From Arthrobacter crystallopoietes (GTDB lineage: Bacteria; Actinomycetota; Actinomycetes; Actinomycetales; Micrococcaceae): a stretch of DNA of 64,000 nucleotides. This document shows, one piece after another, positions 33,248 to 42,210 of this stretch (position 1 is the stretch's first letter; every line of letters begins with the position of its first letter). The translations under genes and the position numbers were made by a program. The notes beneath the pieces were generated by a model, which did no database searches, had not been told where the DNA came from, and saw only the letters and a list, made by a program, of their open reading frames with translations. Where the stretch lies: contig NZ_CP072014.1 of the NCBI RefSeq assembly GCF_017603825.1, positions 1,240,001 to 1,304,000 on the forward strand. Reading direction: 5' to 3'.

Positions 33248-34942
33248 ATGACTAGGACTTCACGCCACTCCGCGCCTGCTGGAAAGCAGACACCGCCGAA
33301 GCTCGACAAGGGCGCCATGCGCATCGTGTCGCTGGGCGGGCTGGAGGAGATCGGCCGCAATATGACCGTGTTCGAATACGGCGGCAAGCTGCTGATTGTC
33401 GACTGCGGCGTGCTGTTCCCGGAGGAGCACCACCCGGGCGTGGACCTGATCCTGCCCGACTTCTCCTACCTGCGCGACCGGCTGAACGACATCGTTGGCA
33501 TTGTGCTGACGCACGGGCACGAGGACCACATCGGCGGCGTGCCGTACCTGCTGAAGGAACGCTCGGACATCCCCCTGATCTCGGCGAAGCTGACGCTGGC
33601 GTTCATCAAGACCAAGCTGCAGGAACACCGGATCACCGCCAAGACCGTGCAGGTCAAGGAGGGCGACCGGAAGAAGTTCGGTCCGTTCGAGCTGGAGTTC
33701 CTCGCCGTGAACCACTCCATCCCCGACGGTCTCGCCGTGGCCATCCGCACCGGCGCCGGACTGGTGCTGGCAACGGGCGACTTCAAGATGGACCAGTTCC
33801 CGCTGGACGGCCGGATCACCGACCTCGCCGGTTTTGCCCGGCTGGGCGAGGAGGGCGTGGACCTGTTCCTGCCCGACTCCACCAACGCCGACGTCCCCGG
33901 GTTCCAGATCTCCGAGCAGGACCTGGCTCCCGCGATCGACGAGGTGTTCCGCACGGCGCCGCGCCGGATCATCGTCTCCAGCTTCGCCAGCCACATCCAC
34001 CGCATCCAGCAGGTTATCGACGCCGCCCACCTGTACGGGCGGAAGGTGGCCTTTGTGGGCCGCTCGATGGTCCGCAACATGAAGACGGCGCGCGAGCTCG
34101 GGTACCTGAACGTGCCGCGCGGCATGCTGGTGGACTTCAAGGAACTGGACAAGATGGCACCCACGAAGGCCGTGCTGATTTGCACGGGCTCGCAGGGCGA
34201 ACCGATGGCGGCACTGGCACGCATGGCGAGCCAGGACCACATGATCGACCTGACCGAGGGCGACACCGTCCTGCTGGCCAGCTCTTTGATCCCGGGCAAC
34301 GAGACCTCCATCTACCGGCTGATCAACGACCTGACCAAGCTCGGCGCCAATGTGGTGCACAAGGGCAACGCCAAGGTCCACGTCTCCGGCCACGCCAGCG
34401 CCGGCGAGCTGGTCTACTGCTACAACCTGGTGCGCCCGCGCAACGTGATGCCGGTGCACGGCGAGCACCGCCACCTGAAGGCCAATGCCGAGCTGGCTGT
34501 CCGCACGGGTGTGGACCCGAAGAAGGCCCTGGTGGTCGAGGACGGCACCACTATTGACCTGAAGGACGGCGTGGCCCGCGTGTCCGGCCAGGTCAAGGCG
34601 GACTACGTGTACGTGGAGAACATGATTGCCGGCGCCGCGACCGAGGAATCCCTGCAGGACCGCATCCGGTTGGCCGAAGACGGCGCGGTCACCGTGCTGG
34701 CGATCGTCAACCCGGACACCGGGAAGCTGGAGGAGGACCCCGAGTTCTTCCCGGTCGGCTTTGCCCCGGCGGACGGCGAGCTGGAGAAGGCCACCGGCAT
34801 CATCGAGAAGACGCTCGCCGGGCTCAAGGGCGACAGGACCGGCCCGGGTGCCGAGAAGGCGATCGCCGAGGCACTGCTGCGCTGGTCCGACCGCCAGCTG
34901 CGGCGCAAGCCCGTGGTCACCGTGGTGATCGTCGAGGCCTGA
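33248..34942 (+). CDS. rnj: Ribonuclease J
   Basis: 564 residues. The metallo-beta-lactamase core carries HGHEDH in VLTHGHEDHIGGVPYLL, the beta-CASP region follows (STNADVPGF, IVSSFASHIHRIQQ, STGSQGEP-like ICTGSQGEPMAAL), and HVSGHASAGEL plus MPVHGEHRHL give the late histidines. A C-terminal dimerisation domain completes the usual length. It has 5'-exonuclease and endonuclease activity in mRNA decay and rRNA maturation. In many Arthrobacter-type genomes an rnj gene follows dapA and precedes ftsK; here it is flanked upstream by a toxin pseudogene and downstream by a secreted protein, so it may be an additional copy. Only a weak ribosome site is visible. Confidence 0.92.
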   Translation: MTRTSRHSAPAGKQTPPKLDKGAMRIVSLGGLEEIGRNMTVFEYGGKLLIVDCGVLFPEEHHPGVDLILPDFSYLRDRLNDIVGIVLTHGHEDHIGGVPYLLKERSDIPLISAKLTLAFIKTKLQEHRITAKTVQVKEGDRKKFGPFELEFLAVNHSIPDGLAVAIRTGAGLVLATGDFKMDQFPLDGRITDLAGFARLGEEGVDLFLPDSTNADVPGFQISEQDLAPAIDEVFRTAPRRIIVSSFASHIHRIQQVIDAAHLYGRKVAFVGRSMVRNMKTARELGYLNVPRGMLVDFKELDKMAPTKAVLICTGSQGEPMAALARMASQDHMIDLTEGDTVLLASSLIPGNETSIYRLINDLTKLGANVVHKGNAKVHVSGHASAGELVYCYNLVRPRNVMPVHGEHRHLKANAELAVRTGVDPKKALVVEDGTTIDLKDGVARVSGQVKADYVYVENMIAGAATEESLQDRIRLAEDGAVTVLAIVNPDTGKLEEDPEFFPVGFAPADGELEKATGIIEKTLAGLKGDRTGPGAEKAIAEALLRWSDRQLRRKPVVTVVIVEA

Positions 34943-34960
34943 TCCGAATCAGAGCATGTG

Positions 34961-34997
34961 AAAACGCCCGGCCGGGATAACTCGGCCGGGCGTTTTT
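34961..34997 (+). terminator. Rho-independent terminator after rnj
   Basis: Perfect 14-base arms AAAACGCCCGGCCG (34961-34974) and CGGCCGGGCGTTTT (34983-34996), 8-base loop, then a T. Convergent genes on each side. Confidence 0.88.
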
Positions 34998-35025
34998 GCG
35001 TGACGGGGAAGGCTGCCGCTGTGGA

Positions 35026-35613
35026 CTACCGCTTGGAAGCCCGGTAACCAGCCTTCTGTGCCGCTGATGTCGTAGCGAAGCAGATCTCAGGGTTGGTCCG
35101 GTTGTAGAACGCGCCGCCCGGGACGTGATAGATCCCGCTGGATTCGTTGCCCTTGATGGGAGCCCAGGACGGGCAGGTGGTACCGGCTGGAACCACGGAA
35201 GTCCGCTGCTTCACGCGCACGGATTTCTTGTACGAAACGACTGACTTCTGCTTGCTGGTCGGAGCCACCTTCGCCCACCACAGCCCGGACCGGGACGTCC
35301 GCACCTTCGTGGAGAACTGCCCCTTGGTATTTCCCGCCACGGTCTTCACTTTGTAGGCCTTGGCTGCGCCAGCGGGGTCGAAATAGATTTCTACCTTCGG
35401 CTTCGCGTAGCTGGCCCATTTACTGCCGGCCTTGCGCTGCACCGTTCCCTTGAGAGTGAAGGATTGGCTCTTGTAAACGGACGTCGGCGCCGTGAAGTTC
35501 ACAACCCGTGTGGCTGCCGCGGCGGCTTCGGCCGGCGCGGCGGCGACACTGGCGCCGCCGAAGGTCACTGCTACCGCTAAAAAGAGCGCGCAAAGGCGCC
35601 TGAACTTGTTCAT
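35026..35613 (-). CDS. Secreted protein with Cys-containing C-terminal domain
   Basis: 195 residues from ATG 35613 (GGGGGAAAT upstream; a start at 35649 is less likely). A Sec signal peptide (MNKFRRLCALFLAVAV...) ends near ASVAAAPAEA. The middle is a beta-rich stretch (FTLKGTVQRKAGSKWASY, KVEIYFDP, KGQFSTKVRTSRSGLWWAKV) like immunoglobulin-type repeats of surface proteins. The C-terminal 50 residues, CPSWAPIKGNESSGIYHVPGG to FYNRTNPEICFATTSAAQKAGYRASKR, resemble a small domain found in secreted actinobacterial proteins and related to Ada-type zinc sites. Extracellular role unknown. Confidence 0.8.
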   Translation of the reverse strand: MNKFRRLCALFLAVAVTFGGASVAAAPAEAAAAATRVVNFTAPTSVYKSQSFTLKGTVQRKAGSKWASYAKPKVEIYFDPAGAAKAYKVKTVAGNTKGQFSTKVRTSRSGLWWAKVAPTSKQKSVVSYKKSVRVKQRTSVVPAGTTCPSWAPIKGNESSGIYHVPGGAFYNRTNPEICFATTSAAQKAGYRASKR

Positions 35614-36029
35614 ATTTCCCCCAACGGAAAGTTTTGATGTAACGAACAATCAAAGGATAGCGTCAGCGGGCACTGAATTGTGATGACAGTAATCGGGGAG
35701 CCATAATGCATCCCGCGCTCTCCCGTGAGGTGTGCGTCGGAACATGACCTGCTGTGACGCAGCATGTCCTTTCTTTGAGCAGCCAGCCGTCATTGCGACA
35801 TCTAAATCCCCTCCAGCGTCTTCATATTGGTTGAATCGGATCAGCCATCCAGAGCGGCCGAGAGACCTGGCTCGTCGACGCCGCAGCAAATTTCGTGGAT
35901 TCCCTCCACGAATAGTGCTTCCGCCAGGACCGATGGAGATCTCACGATTCGGGCCGCACCATGGCGCCGTGTCCAAGCGGCCAGGTTCGTCGATTTCTTC
36001 ACTATCTAGAAATTGAAGGAACGCGACAC
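35614..36029. other. 416-base gene-free interval
   Basis: No supported gene. It must carry the promoter for the ABC-monooxygenase operon starting at 36030. A perfect 8-base hairpin TTCGTGGA (35892-35899) / TCCACGAA (35905-35912) with a 5-base loop lies about 118 bases upstream of that start. No riboswitch recognised. Confidence 0.5.
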
Positions 36030-37136
36030 ATGGTCCATACAGACATCGAATCCACCCCCCGGGGCGCCGAACGCCGGTTCCCCAACCTGCTCTTCAAAGG
36101 CGCCGGCTTTGCAGTCGCCGCAGCATTGCTCGTCACCGGCTGCTCGCTGAAGGAGCCGGTCCCGCAGTCCGGCGGCGCCGCCGGCGGTACAGGCGGAGAC
36201 CCAGCGGCGGCCGCCGTTGCCCCGGCCGAAGAGGTTGATCTTGCCAATGCTCCCTCCCTGGAGGGCAAAACCATCGGCATTGCAGCGAAGGACATCGTGC
36301 ACGACTTCAGCCGCGTGGTCTACGAGGAACTGCAGGCGAGCATCGAGGAGCGCGGCGGCGAGGTGATTGCCACCCAGGCCGAGGCCAAGGACGGCAAGCA
36401 CGTCACCGACGTCGAAAATCTTGTCACGCAGCGCCCCGACGCCATCGTGGTGATCCTGGGCGACGCGCAGACCCTCACCCCCGCCCTCAAGAAGGTCGAC
36501 GACGCCGGCATCCCGCTCTTCACCGTGGACTTCCAATCGGAATACAGCGCCAACAACGTCACCAGCGACAACTGGGTGATCGGCTCCACGCTGGCCCGAA
36601 CGCTCGCCGAGGACATCGGCGGCGAAGGCAAGATCCTGGCATTCAACGGCTTCCCCGGCGTGGCCCCGTGCCGCATCCGGTACAGCGAACTGGAGGTTGT
36701 GCTCGAGGACTATCCCGAGATCGAGATCCTGCAGCCCGAACTGCAGGACAAGTACGAGGGAACCATCGAGGACGCCAAGAAGCAGATCCAGGACCAGTTG
36801 CGCCGGCTGCCCGAGGGCGAAGTCGACGCTGTCTGGAGCTGCTGGGACATTCCGCTGATCGGCGCCGCGCAGGCGATCGATGCAGCTGGCCGGGACGACA
36901 TCAAGCTCTACGGCGTCGACGCCGAACCCGGCGCGCTGGACCTGATCGCAGATCCTTCCAGCTCCTACCAGTTCACCGTGGCCCAACAGACCAAGGCCAT
37001 GGCCGCGAAGTCGGCTGAGAACGTGGCGCTGTTCCTCGGTGGCCGCGAAGCCGACGTACCCAACACCAGCTACCTGACCCCGGTGTTCGTCGACAAGTCC
37101 AACGTGAACCAGGTGCGCAGTGAACTCGGCATCTAA
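36030..37136 (+). CDS. Sugar-type ABC substrate-binding lipoprotein (RbsB-like fold)
   Basis: 368 residues from ATG 36030, AAGGAA upstream; a longer start at 35961 is unlikely. Lipobox LVTGC near residue 38 after a hydrophobic stretch. The mature protein has the type I periplasmic-binding pattern: KTIGIAAKDIVHDFSRVVYEELQASIEERG, NLVTQRPDAIVVI, AGIPLFTVDFQSEYS, GEGKILAFNGFPGVAP and AVWSCWDIPLIGAAQAI. This family usually binds pentoses, hexoses or autoinducer-2. Here it leads an operon with two flavin-type monooxygenases, so the ligand may be something else. Confidence 0.9.
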   Translation: MVHTDIESTPRGAERRFPNLLFKGAGFAVAAALLVTGCSLKEPVPQSGGAAGGTGGDPAAAAVAPAEEVDLANAPSLEGKTIGIAAKDIVHDFSRVVYEELQASIEERGGEVIATQAEAKDGKHVTDVENLVTQRPDAIVVILGDAQTLTPALKKVDDAGIPLFTVDFQSEYSANNVTSDNWVIGSTLARTLAEDIGGEGKILAFNGFPGVAPCRIRYSELEVVLEDYPEIEILQPELQDKYEGTIEDAKKQIQDQLRRLPEGEVDAVWSCWDIPLIGAAQAIDAAGRDDIKLYGVDAEPGALDLIADPSSSYQFTVAQQTKAMAAKSAENVALFLGGREADVPNTSYLTPVFVDKSNVNQVRSELGI

Positions 37137-38655
37137 GACCCCGCTGCTCGCAATGCGGGCCATCAACAAGTCCTTCGGCGCCGCCCAGGTCCTTGGCGAC
37201 GTGGACCTGTCCCTCGACTCCGGCGAGATCCTGGGCCTCGTGGGCGAGAACGGCGCCGGCAAGTCCACACTGATCAAAATCCTCACGGGACTCTACACGG
37301 CCGACGGCGGCACCATCCTCATCGACGGCCAGCCCGTTTCCATCGACAAGCCGGCCGCCGCCGAAGCCCTCGGAATCCACGTCATCCACCAGGACCGGCA
37401 TCTCGCCGGCCGGCTGACGGTCGCCGAACAGCTGTACCTCGGCCAGTCCTCGCTGGGACGGGGCTGGATCCAATCCCGGAAGCTTGAGGCCCAGGCTGCC
37501 AGCGACATCTTCCGGACCACCGGACAGAGGATCGACACGTCGCGGCTGGTCGACGAGCTTACCGTGGCCCAGCAGCAGTTGATCCAGATTACGCGGGCCG
37601 TGCTGTCCGAGCCCCGCGTGCTGATTCTGGACGAGCCCACCGCACCGCTGGCCGCCCGCGAGGTGGAGCAGCTCTTCGGTACGCTCCGGAAGCTGCAGTC
37701 CCACGACGTGGGCATCATCTATATTTCCCATTACCTGCAGGAGCTCAGGGACATCACGGCACGGATCACCGTGCTGCGCAACGGGCGCAATGCCGGCGAC
37801 GTCGACCTCCGCGACGGCGGCAGTCTGGACGGCGTCGTGGAGCTGATGGTCGGCCGCAAGGTGGTCGAATTCGACCACGCGCGGACCCCGCGCAAGCCGC
37901 AGGGCAATGAACCCGCTCTGAGCGTCCGTGGACTGAGTGTGTCGCGTGCGCTGGAAGGTGTGGACCTGGAGGTCAGGCCCGGCGAGGTGGTCGCGGTGAC
38001 CGGCCTTGTCGGCTCCGGAGTGGACGTGCTGGCCGACGCCGTCACCGGCATTTCCAAGCGCCGGGGCGACGTGGCGTTGAAGGGCAAGCCTGTTCGCGCC
38101 ATTGCGGACTTCATCGCCCGCGGAGGCGCCTATGTCCCGTCCAACCGGCGGCGGGACGGCGTCTTCGTGCGCAACACGGTCCAGGAGAATATCTCGGCGG
38201 CCAGCCTGAAGCGCGTCTCGCGGTGGCTGGGGTTCGTCTCCCCGGGCCTGGAACGGAAACTATCCGCCGGGCTCATCGAGCAGCTTGATGTCCGGCCGGC
38301 CGACGGAGCGGCCGTCGCGGGAAGCCTATCCGGCGGCAACCAGCAGAAGGTCGTGCTGGCCAAATGGCTCGCCACAAATCCCTCGGTTCTGGTCCTCGAC
38401 CAGCCAACCTCGGGGGTCGACGTCGGCAGCCGCTCGCAGATCTACGCACAGATCAACGAACTGGTTGATGCCGGCGCCGCCGTGCTGGTGGTGACCGTGG
38501 ACCTGGAAGAACTGGTCGGGATCGCGGACCGGACCCTGGTCCTTTACCGCGGCAAGGTCGCGGCCGAGCTCGCGGGTTCCGACGTCACCACCGACCGCAT
38601 CCTGGAGATCGCCTCCGGGGCGGCCGCCACCGAGAATACGAGGGAGGCCGCATGA
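37120..38655 (+). CDS. Sugar-type ABC ATP-binding protein, two ATPase domains (RbsA-like)
   Basis: 511 residues. First domain: Walker A GENGAGKST, Q-loop IHQDRHLAG, signature TVAQQQL (variant of LS-G-Q), Walker B VLILDEPTAPLAA. Second domain: a degenerate Walker A (VTGLVGSGVDVL) and a complete signature LSGGNQQKVVLAKWLA with VLVLDQPTSGVDVGS, the normal asymmetry of RbsA/XylG proteins. The GTG at 37120 overlaps the upstream gene by 17 bases; ATG 37153 is a possible later start. It powers the importer with the two permeases downstream. Confidence 0.9.
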   Translation: MNSASKTPLLAMRAINKSFGAAQVLGDVDLSLDSGEILGLVGENGAGKSTLIKILTGLYTADGGTILIDGQPVSIDKPAAAEALGIHVIHQDRHLAGRLTVAEQLYLGQSSLGRGWIQSRKLEAQAASDIFRTTGQRIDTSRLVDELTVAQQQLIQITRAVLSEPRVLILDEPTAPLAAREVEQLFGTLRKLQSHDVGIIYISHYLQELRDITARITVLRNGRNAGDVDLRDGGSLDGVVELMVGRKVVEFDHARTPRKPQGNEPALSVRGLSVSRALEGVDLEVRPGEVVAVTGLVGSGVDVLADAVTGISKRRGDVALKGKPVRAIADFIARGGAYVPSNRRRDGVFVRNTVQENISAASLKRVSRWLGFVSPGLERKLSAGLIEQLDVRPADGAAVAGSLSGGNQQKVVLAKWLATNPSVLVLDQPTSGVDVGSRSQIYAQINELVDAGAAVLVVTVDLEELVGIADRTLVLYRGKVAAELAGSDVTTDRILEIASGAAATENTREAA

Positions 38656-39659
38656 GCGCCGCCACGCTGGAAGAATCCGCACAGGCAGGACCCGACACCC
38701 CTCGACGGACGCGTCCCGCATTGATCACCTGGGCGGGCTACGGCATGGTGCTGCTGGTCCTGGCCCTCTTCGCCATCGGCTCACCGCATTTCCTGCAATG
38801 GTCCAACCTGGCCTCGGTGCTGAACCAGGCCGCGGTCTTCGCCGTCGCGGGAATCGGACTGGCCATTGTCATCATCACCGGCGGGGACGACGTCCTCGAG
38901 GGAGGCATCGACCTCTCCCTTGGCGCCGTCGCGGGCCTGGCCGGAACCGTGACCGCGGTCGCCGTCGGTGCCGGGGCCGGAGTTCCGGTTGCCGTCCTGG
39001 GGGGACTGGCGGTCGCCGCCGCGATCGGAGCGGCGAACGGTGCTGCCGTCGTCCTCGGTCTCCGGCCCCTGCTGGCCACCTTGGCGACCATGGGCATCGC
39101 CACGTCGCTGGAACTCGTCGTGAGCGAGAACCTCAAGGTCGCATTGGAGGGGAGCCTCTTCCTGTGGCTGCGGCAAGGCAGCGTGCTCGGCCTGCCCGCC
39201 GCGGTCGTGCTGCTGGTGCTCGTGGCAGCCGCAGCCTGGTGGGCTCTTGGCAGGACGGCGTGGGGCGTGAACAGCTACGCGGTCGGGCAGAACGCCACCG
39301 CAGCGTCCGTCGCCGGACTCGATCCCGCACGCTACCGCTTCTTCAGCTACGTCATCAGCAGCCTGCTCGGCGGCATCGCGGGCGTGCTGCTCGCCTCGAG
39401 GCTCTCGGCCGCCGTGCCGGGGATCGGCGCGCAGATCCTGCTGGACATCATCCTGGTCGCCTACATGTCCACCGTGTTCTCCCGCCGGCTGGTGGTCAAC
39501 ATCCCGGGAACCGTCGTTGCGGCGGTCTTCGTGGCCGGACTGGCCAACGGCCTGACCCTCCTGGGGGTCGCCAGCCAGTGGATCGGCGCCGCGAAGGGCG
39601 TGCTGATCCTGCTTGTACTCGCAGTTGTGGTCGTCCGAGGAAGGAGCGCCGACAAATGA
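38652..39659 (+). CDS. Sugar-type ABC permease (RbsC-like) 1
   Basis: 335 residues, eight to ten hydrophobic segments. The branched-chain/ribose permease pattern is clear: ASVLNQAAVFAVAGIGLAIVIITGGDDVLEGGIDLSLGAVAGLAG, ANGAAVVLGLRPLLATLATMGIA, and AVGQNATAASVAGLDPARYRFFSYVISS. Asp-rich substitution of the usual GGIDLS context (GGDDVLEGGIDLS) is slightly longer than normal. Start overlaps the ATPase stop (ATGA). It pairs with the next permease to form the channel. Confidence 0.9.
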   Translation: MSAATLEESAQAGPDTPRRTRPALITWAGYGMVLLVLALFAIGSPHFLQWSNLASVLNQAAVFAVAGIGLAIVIITGGDDVLEGGIDLSLGAVAGLAGTVTAVAVGAGAGVPVAVLGGLAVAAAIGAANGAAVVLGLRPLLATLATMGIATSLELVVSENLKVALEGSLFLWLRQGSVLGLPAAVVLLVLVAAAAWWALGRTAWGVNSYAVGQNATAASVAGLDPARYRFFSYVISSLLGGIAGVLLASRLSAAVPGIGAQILLDIILVAYMSTVFSRRLVVNIPGTVVAAVFVAGLANGLTLLGVASQWIGAAKGVLILLVLAVVVVRGRSADK

Positions 39660-40750
39660 CGCTGACCCAGCATCAACCTGTCCGGAATCCGCGCAAGGCG
39701 CCCGGTTCCGAAGGCTCGAAGAATTACGACGGCGCCGCCGCCCGGGCATCGCAGGTCCTGCCGCGCCTTATCGCCCCGGTGGCCCTGGCCGGCATCCTGC
39801 TGACCTTCAGCCTCCTCTCGCCCAACTTCCTGGTTCCCGGAAACCTCCTGAGCGTGCTCAGCCAGATGGCCATCCTGGCCCTGGTGGCGGTCGGCCTGAC
39901 CGTCGTCGTGCGGGCCGGCGGCATCGACCTGTCGATCGGCGTTGCCCTGGACCTGGCGGCGCTGGGGGCCGCGGCACTCATCGCCGATGGCTACCGCGCC
40001 TGGGTGGCCATCGCCGTCGGACTATTCTTCGGGCTGCTCGTCGGCGCCGTGAACGCGGCCCTCATCGTAGGCCTGAAGATCCCGCCGTTCCTGGCCACGC
40101 TCAGTGTCTGGTTCATCGGCACCAGCGTCCAGCAGTTGCTGACGGGCGGCGGCGCCCCGATCTATCTGTCCACGCCCCGCGTGCCGATCGAGTTCGCGCT
40201 GCTGGGCCGCGGCTACGTGCTGGACCTGGACGGCGTGGTGCTGACAGTGGCCATCGTGGCCGTCGTCGTTGCTGTGCTCCTGGGCCTGACCCGGTGGGGG
40301 CGTGCGGTCACCCTGGCGGGCGAGCAGCCGACCGCGGCACGCATCTCCGGCCTGCGGGTCAACCGGTTGAGCGTCAGCGCCTACCTGCTTTGCTCCCTGG
40401 TGGCAGCCTTCGCCGGCGTCATCCTCGCCGCGCGGACCAACGGGTTCGTGCCCGGCAGTGGACAGGCCTATCTGATGGACGCCATCGGCGCCGTCTTCAT
40501 CGGCGCGACGTTGAGCAGGTTCGGCCGTGTGTCGGTGCCTGGCACGCTGGTGGGTGTGCTGATCTTCGGCCTGCTCAGCAACGGCATGAACCTCATCGGC
40601 CTGTCCTTCTTCTGGCAGGGACTGGGACGTGGAATCGTCCTGCTGGCCATCCTGCTCCTCGGCGTTCTGCTGGCCCGAAATTCCGGCCGGCCCGGCCCGT
40701 TCGGACGCCTCCTCACTCCGGCCGCCGCACCTCGACAGAAAGCCGACTAG
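39656..40750 (+). CDS. Sugar-type ABC permease (RbsC-like) 2
   Basis: 364 residues from ATG 39656, with AAGGAG 9 bases upstream and ATGA overlap with the preceding stop. Motifs LVAVGLTVVVRAGGIDLSIGVALDLAALG, VGAVNAALIVGLKIPPFLATLSVWFIGTS and TLAGEQPTAARISGLRVNRLSVSAYLLCS fit the family. Two different permeases with one double ATPase suggest a heterodimeric channel, as in autoinducer-2 and some nucleoside importers. Two apparent longer frames on the same strand run into this gene from upstream, but their N-terminal parts read across permease 1 out of frame. Confidence 0.9.
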   Translation: MTLTQHQPVRNPRKAPGSEGSKNYDGAAARASQVLPRLIAPVALAGILLTFSLLSPNFLVPGNLLSVLSQMAILALVAVGLTVVVRAGGIDLSIGVALDLAALGAAALIADGYRAWVAIAVGLFFGLLVGAVNAALIVGLKIPPFLATLSVWFIGTSVQQLLTGGGAPIYLSTPRVPIEFALLGRGYVLDLDGVVLTVAIVAVVVAVLLGLTRWGRAVTLAGEQPTAARISGLRVNRLSVSAYLLCSLVAAFAGVILAARTNGFVPGSGQAYLMDAIGAVFIGATLSRFGRVSVPGTLVGVLIFGLLSNGMNLIGLSFFWQGLGRGIVLLAILLLGVLLARNSGRPGPFGRLLTPAAAPRQKAD

Positions 40751-40752
40751 CC

Positions 40753-42189
40753 ATGGCACAACGCATCAGCCTCAACGCCTTCGACATGACCACTCCCACG
40801 CACCAGAGCCCCGGGCTGTGGCAGCATCCGGAGAACCGCGCCCATACGTACAACACCCTGGAGTACTGGACGGACCTGGCGCAGACGCTGGAACGCGGCA
40901 CGTTCGACGCCCTGTTCCTGGCCGACGTGCTGGGGATCTACGATGTCTACAAAAACTCGTCGGCACCCGCGCTGCTCGACGCCGACCAGGTTCCCTTGAA
41001 CGATCCGTTCATGCAGATCTCCGCGATGGCCACGGTCACGAAGAACCTCGGCTTCGCGGTCACCAGCGCACTGACCTACGAGCAGCCCTACGCGCTGGCC
41101 CGTAAGTTCTCATCGCTGGACCACCTCACCCGCGGGCGCATCGGCTGGAACGTGGTGACCAGCTACCTCGAGTCGGCGGCGCGCAACCTCGGCATGACCC
41201 GCCAGCTCGGACACGACGACCGCTATGACCTGGCCGAAGAGTTCATGGACGTGGTGTACAAGCTGTGGGAGGGCTCCTGGGAAGAAGGCGCCGTGCTTCT
41301 GGACCGGGAGCGGGGTATCTACACCGACCCGTCCAAGGTCCACCCGATCAACCACCACGGCGAATACTTCGACGTGCCGGGCATCCACCTCTCCGAGCCG
41401 TCCCTGCAGCGGACACCCGCGATCTTCCAGGCCGGCGCTTCGCCGCGCGGCCGGGCCTTCGGAGCGAAGCATGCCGAGGGCATTTTCCTGAACTCGATCC
41501 GGCCGGAGATCACCCGCAAGGCCACGGACGCCACCCGGGACGCGTTCGAGGCCGCCGGCCGACCACGGAATGCCGGGAAGTTCTACGCGCTGGTGACGGC
41601 CGTCGTCGCCGATTCGGACGCAGAGGCGGAGAAACTGCACCGCGAGTACCAGTCCTACTCCTCCCGCGAGGGCGCCATGACCTTCTACGGCGGTTGGTCC
41701 GGCCTCGACCTGTCGCGCTACGCCGGCGAGGAGGAACTGAAATACCTGGACACCAACGCCGCACGCTCCGCCCTTTCCATCTTCACGACGGCGGATCCTG
41801 AGCGTTCCTGGACGCCGAATTCGGTTGCCGACTACCTGGGTGTCGGCGGAATCGGGCCCGTGCTGGTCGGTTCACCGGAAACGGTTGCCGACGAGATCGA
41901 ACGCTGGGTGGACGTGGCGGGACTGGACGGCATCAACCTGGCCTACGCCATCACCCCGGGCTCGTTCGAGCAGTTCGTCGACCTGGTGGTTCCGGAGCTC
42001 CGCAAGCGTGGCCGCGTCTGGGAAGACTACGAAGGCTCGACCCTGCGCGAATACCTTGCCGGGCCGGGCAACGCCCGGGTCGCTGACAACCATCCGGCAG
42101 CGGCATACCGCGGAGCCTACGCCGGGTCGCCGAGCGCGGCCGATTCGGCTGCCACCAGTACACCCGAAGCCATTCTCGGCGCCCGCTGA
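40753..42189 (+). CDS. LLM-class FMN-dependent monooxygenase, NtaA/SnaA/DszA type
   Basis: 478 residues from ATG 40753, two bases after the permease stop. Family features: MAQRISLNAFDMTTPTHQSPGLWQHPENRA, WTDLAQTLERGTFDALFLADVLGIYDVY, ATVTKNLGFAVTSALTYEQPYALARKFSSLDHLTRGRIGWNVVTSYLESAARNLG, and HHGEYFDVPGIHLSEPSLQRTPAIFQAGASPRGRAFGAKHAEGIFLN. These enzymes use reduced FMN and oxygen to oxidise sulfones, alkyl sulfides, nitrilotriacetate or similar compounds, and need a separate flavin reductase, which is not in this operon. The C-terminal 30 residues are an Ala/Ser-rich tail. Confidence 0.9.
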   Translation: MAQRISLNAFDMTTPTHQSPGLWQHPENRAHTYNTLEYWTDLAQTLERGTFDALFLADVLGIYDVYKNSSAPALLDADQVPLNDPFMQISAMATVTKNLGFAVTSALTYEQPYALARKFSSLDHLTRGRIGWNVVTSYLESAARNLGMTRQLGHDDRYDLAEEFMDVVYKLWEGSWEEGAVLLDRERGIYTDPSKVHPINHHGEYFDVPGIHLSEPSLQRTPAIFQAGASPRGRAFGAKHAEGIFLNSIRPEITRKATDATRDAFEAAGRPRNAGKFYALVTAVVADSDAEAEKLHREYQSYSSREGAMTFYGGWSGLDLSRYAGEEELKYLDTNAARSALSIFTTADPERSWTPNSVADYLGVGGIGPVLVGSPETVADEIERWVDVAGLDGINLAYAITPGSFEQFVDLVVPELRKRGRVWEDYEGSTLREYLAGPGNARVADNHPAAAYRGAYAGSPSAADSAATSTPEAILGAR

Positions 42190-42210
42190 CCAGGACACGA
42201 AGGAAGAACT

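Noticed and set aside
39613-40752. Upstream extension of the LLM monooxygenase frame through the second permease gene
   Set aside because: The extension is Arg/Pro-rich and antagonistic to the clear permease reading frame; the enzyme's family start is the ATG at 40753.
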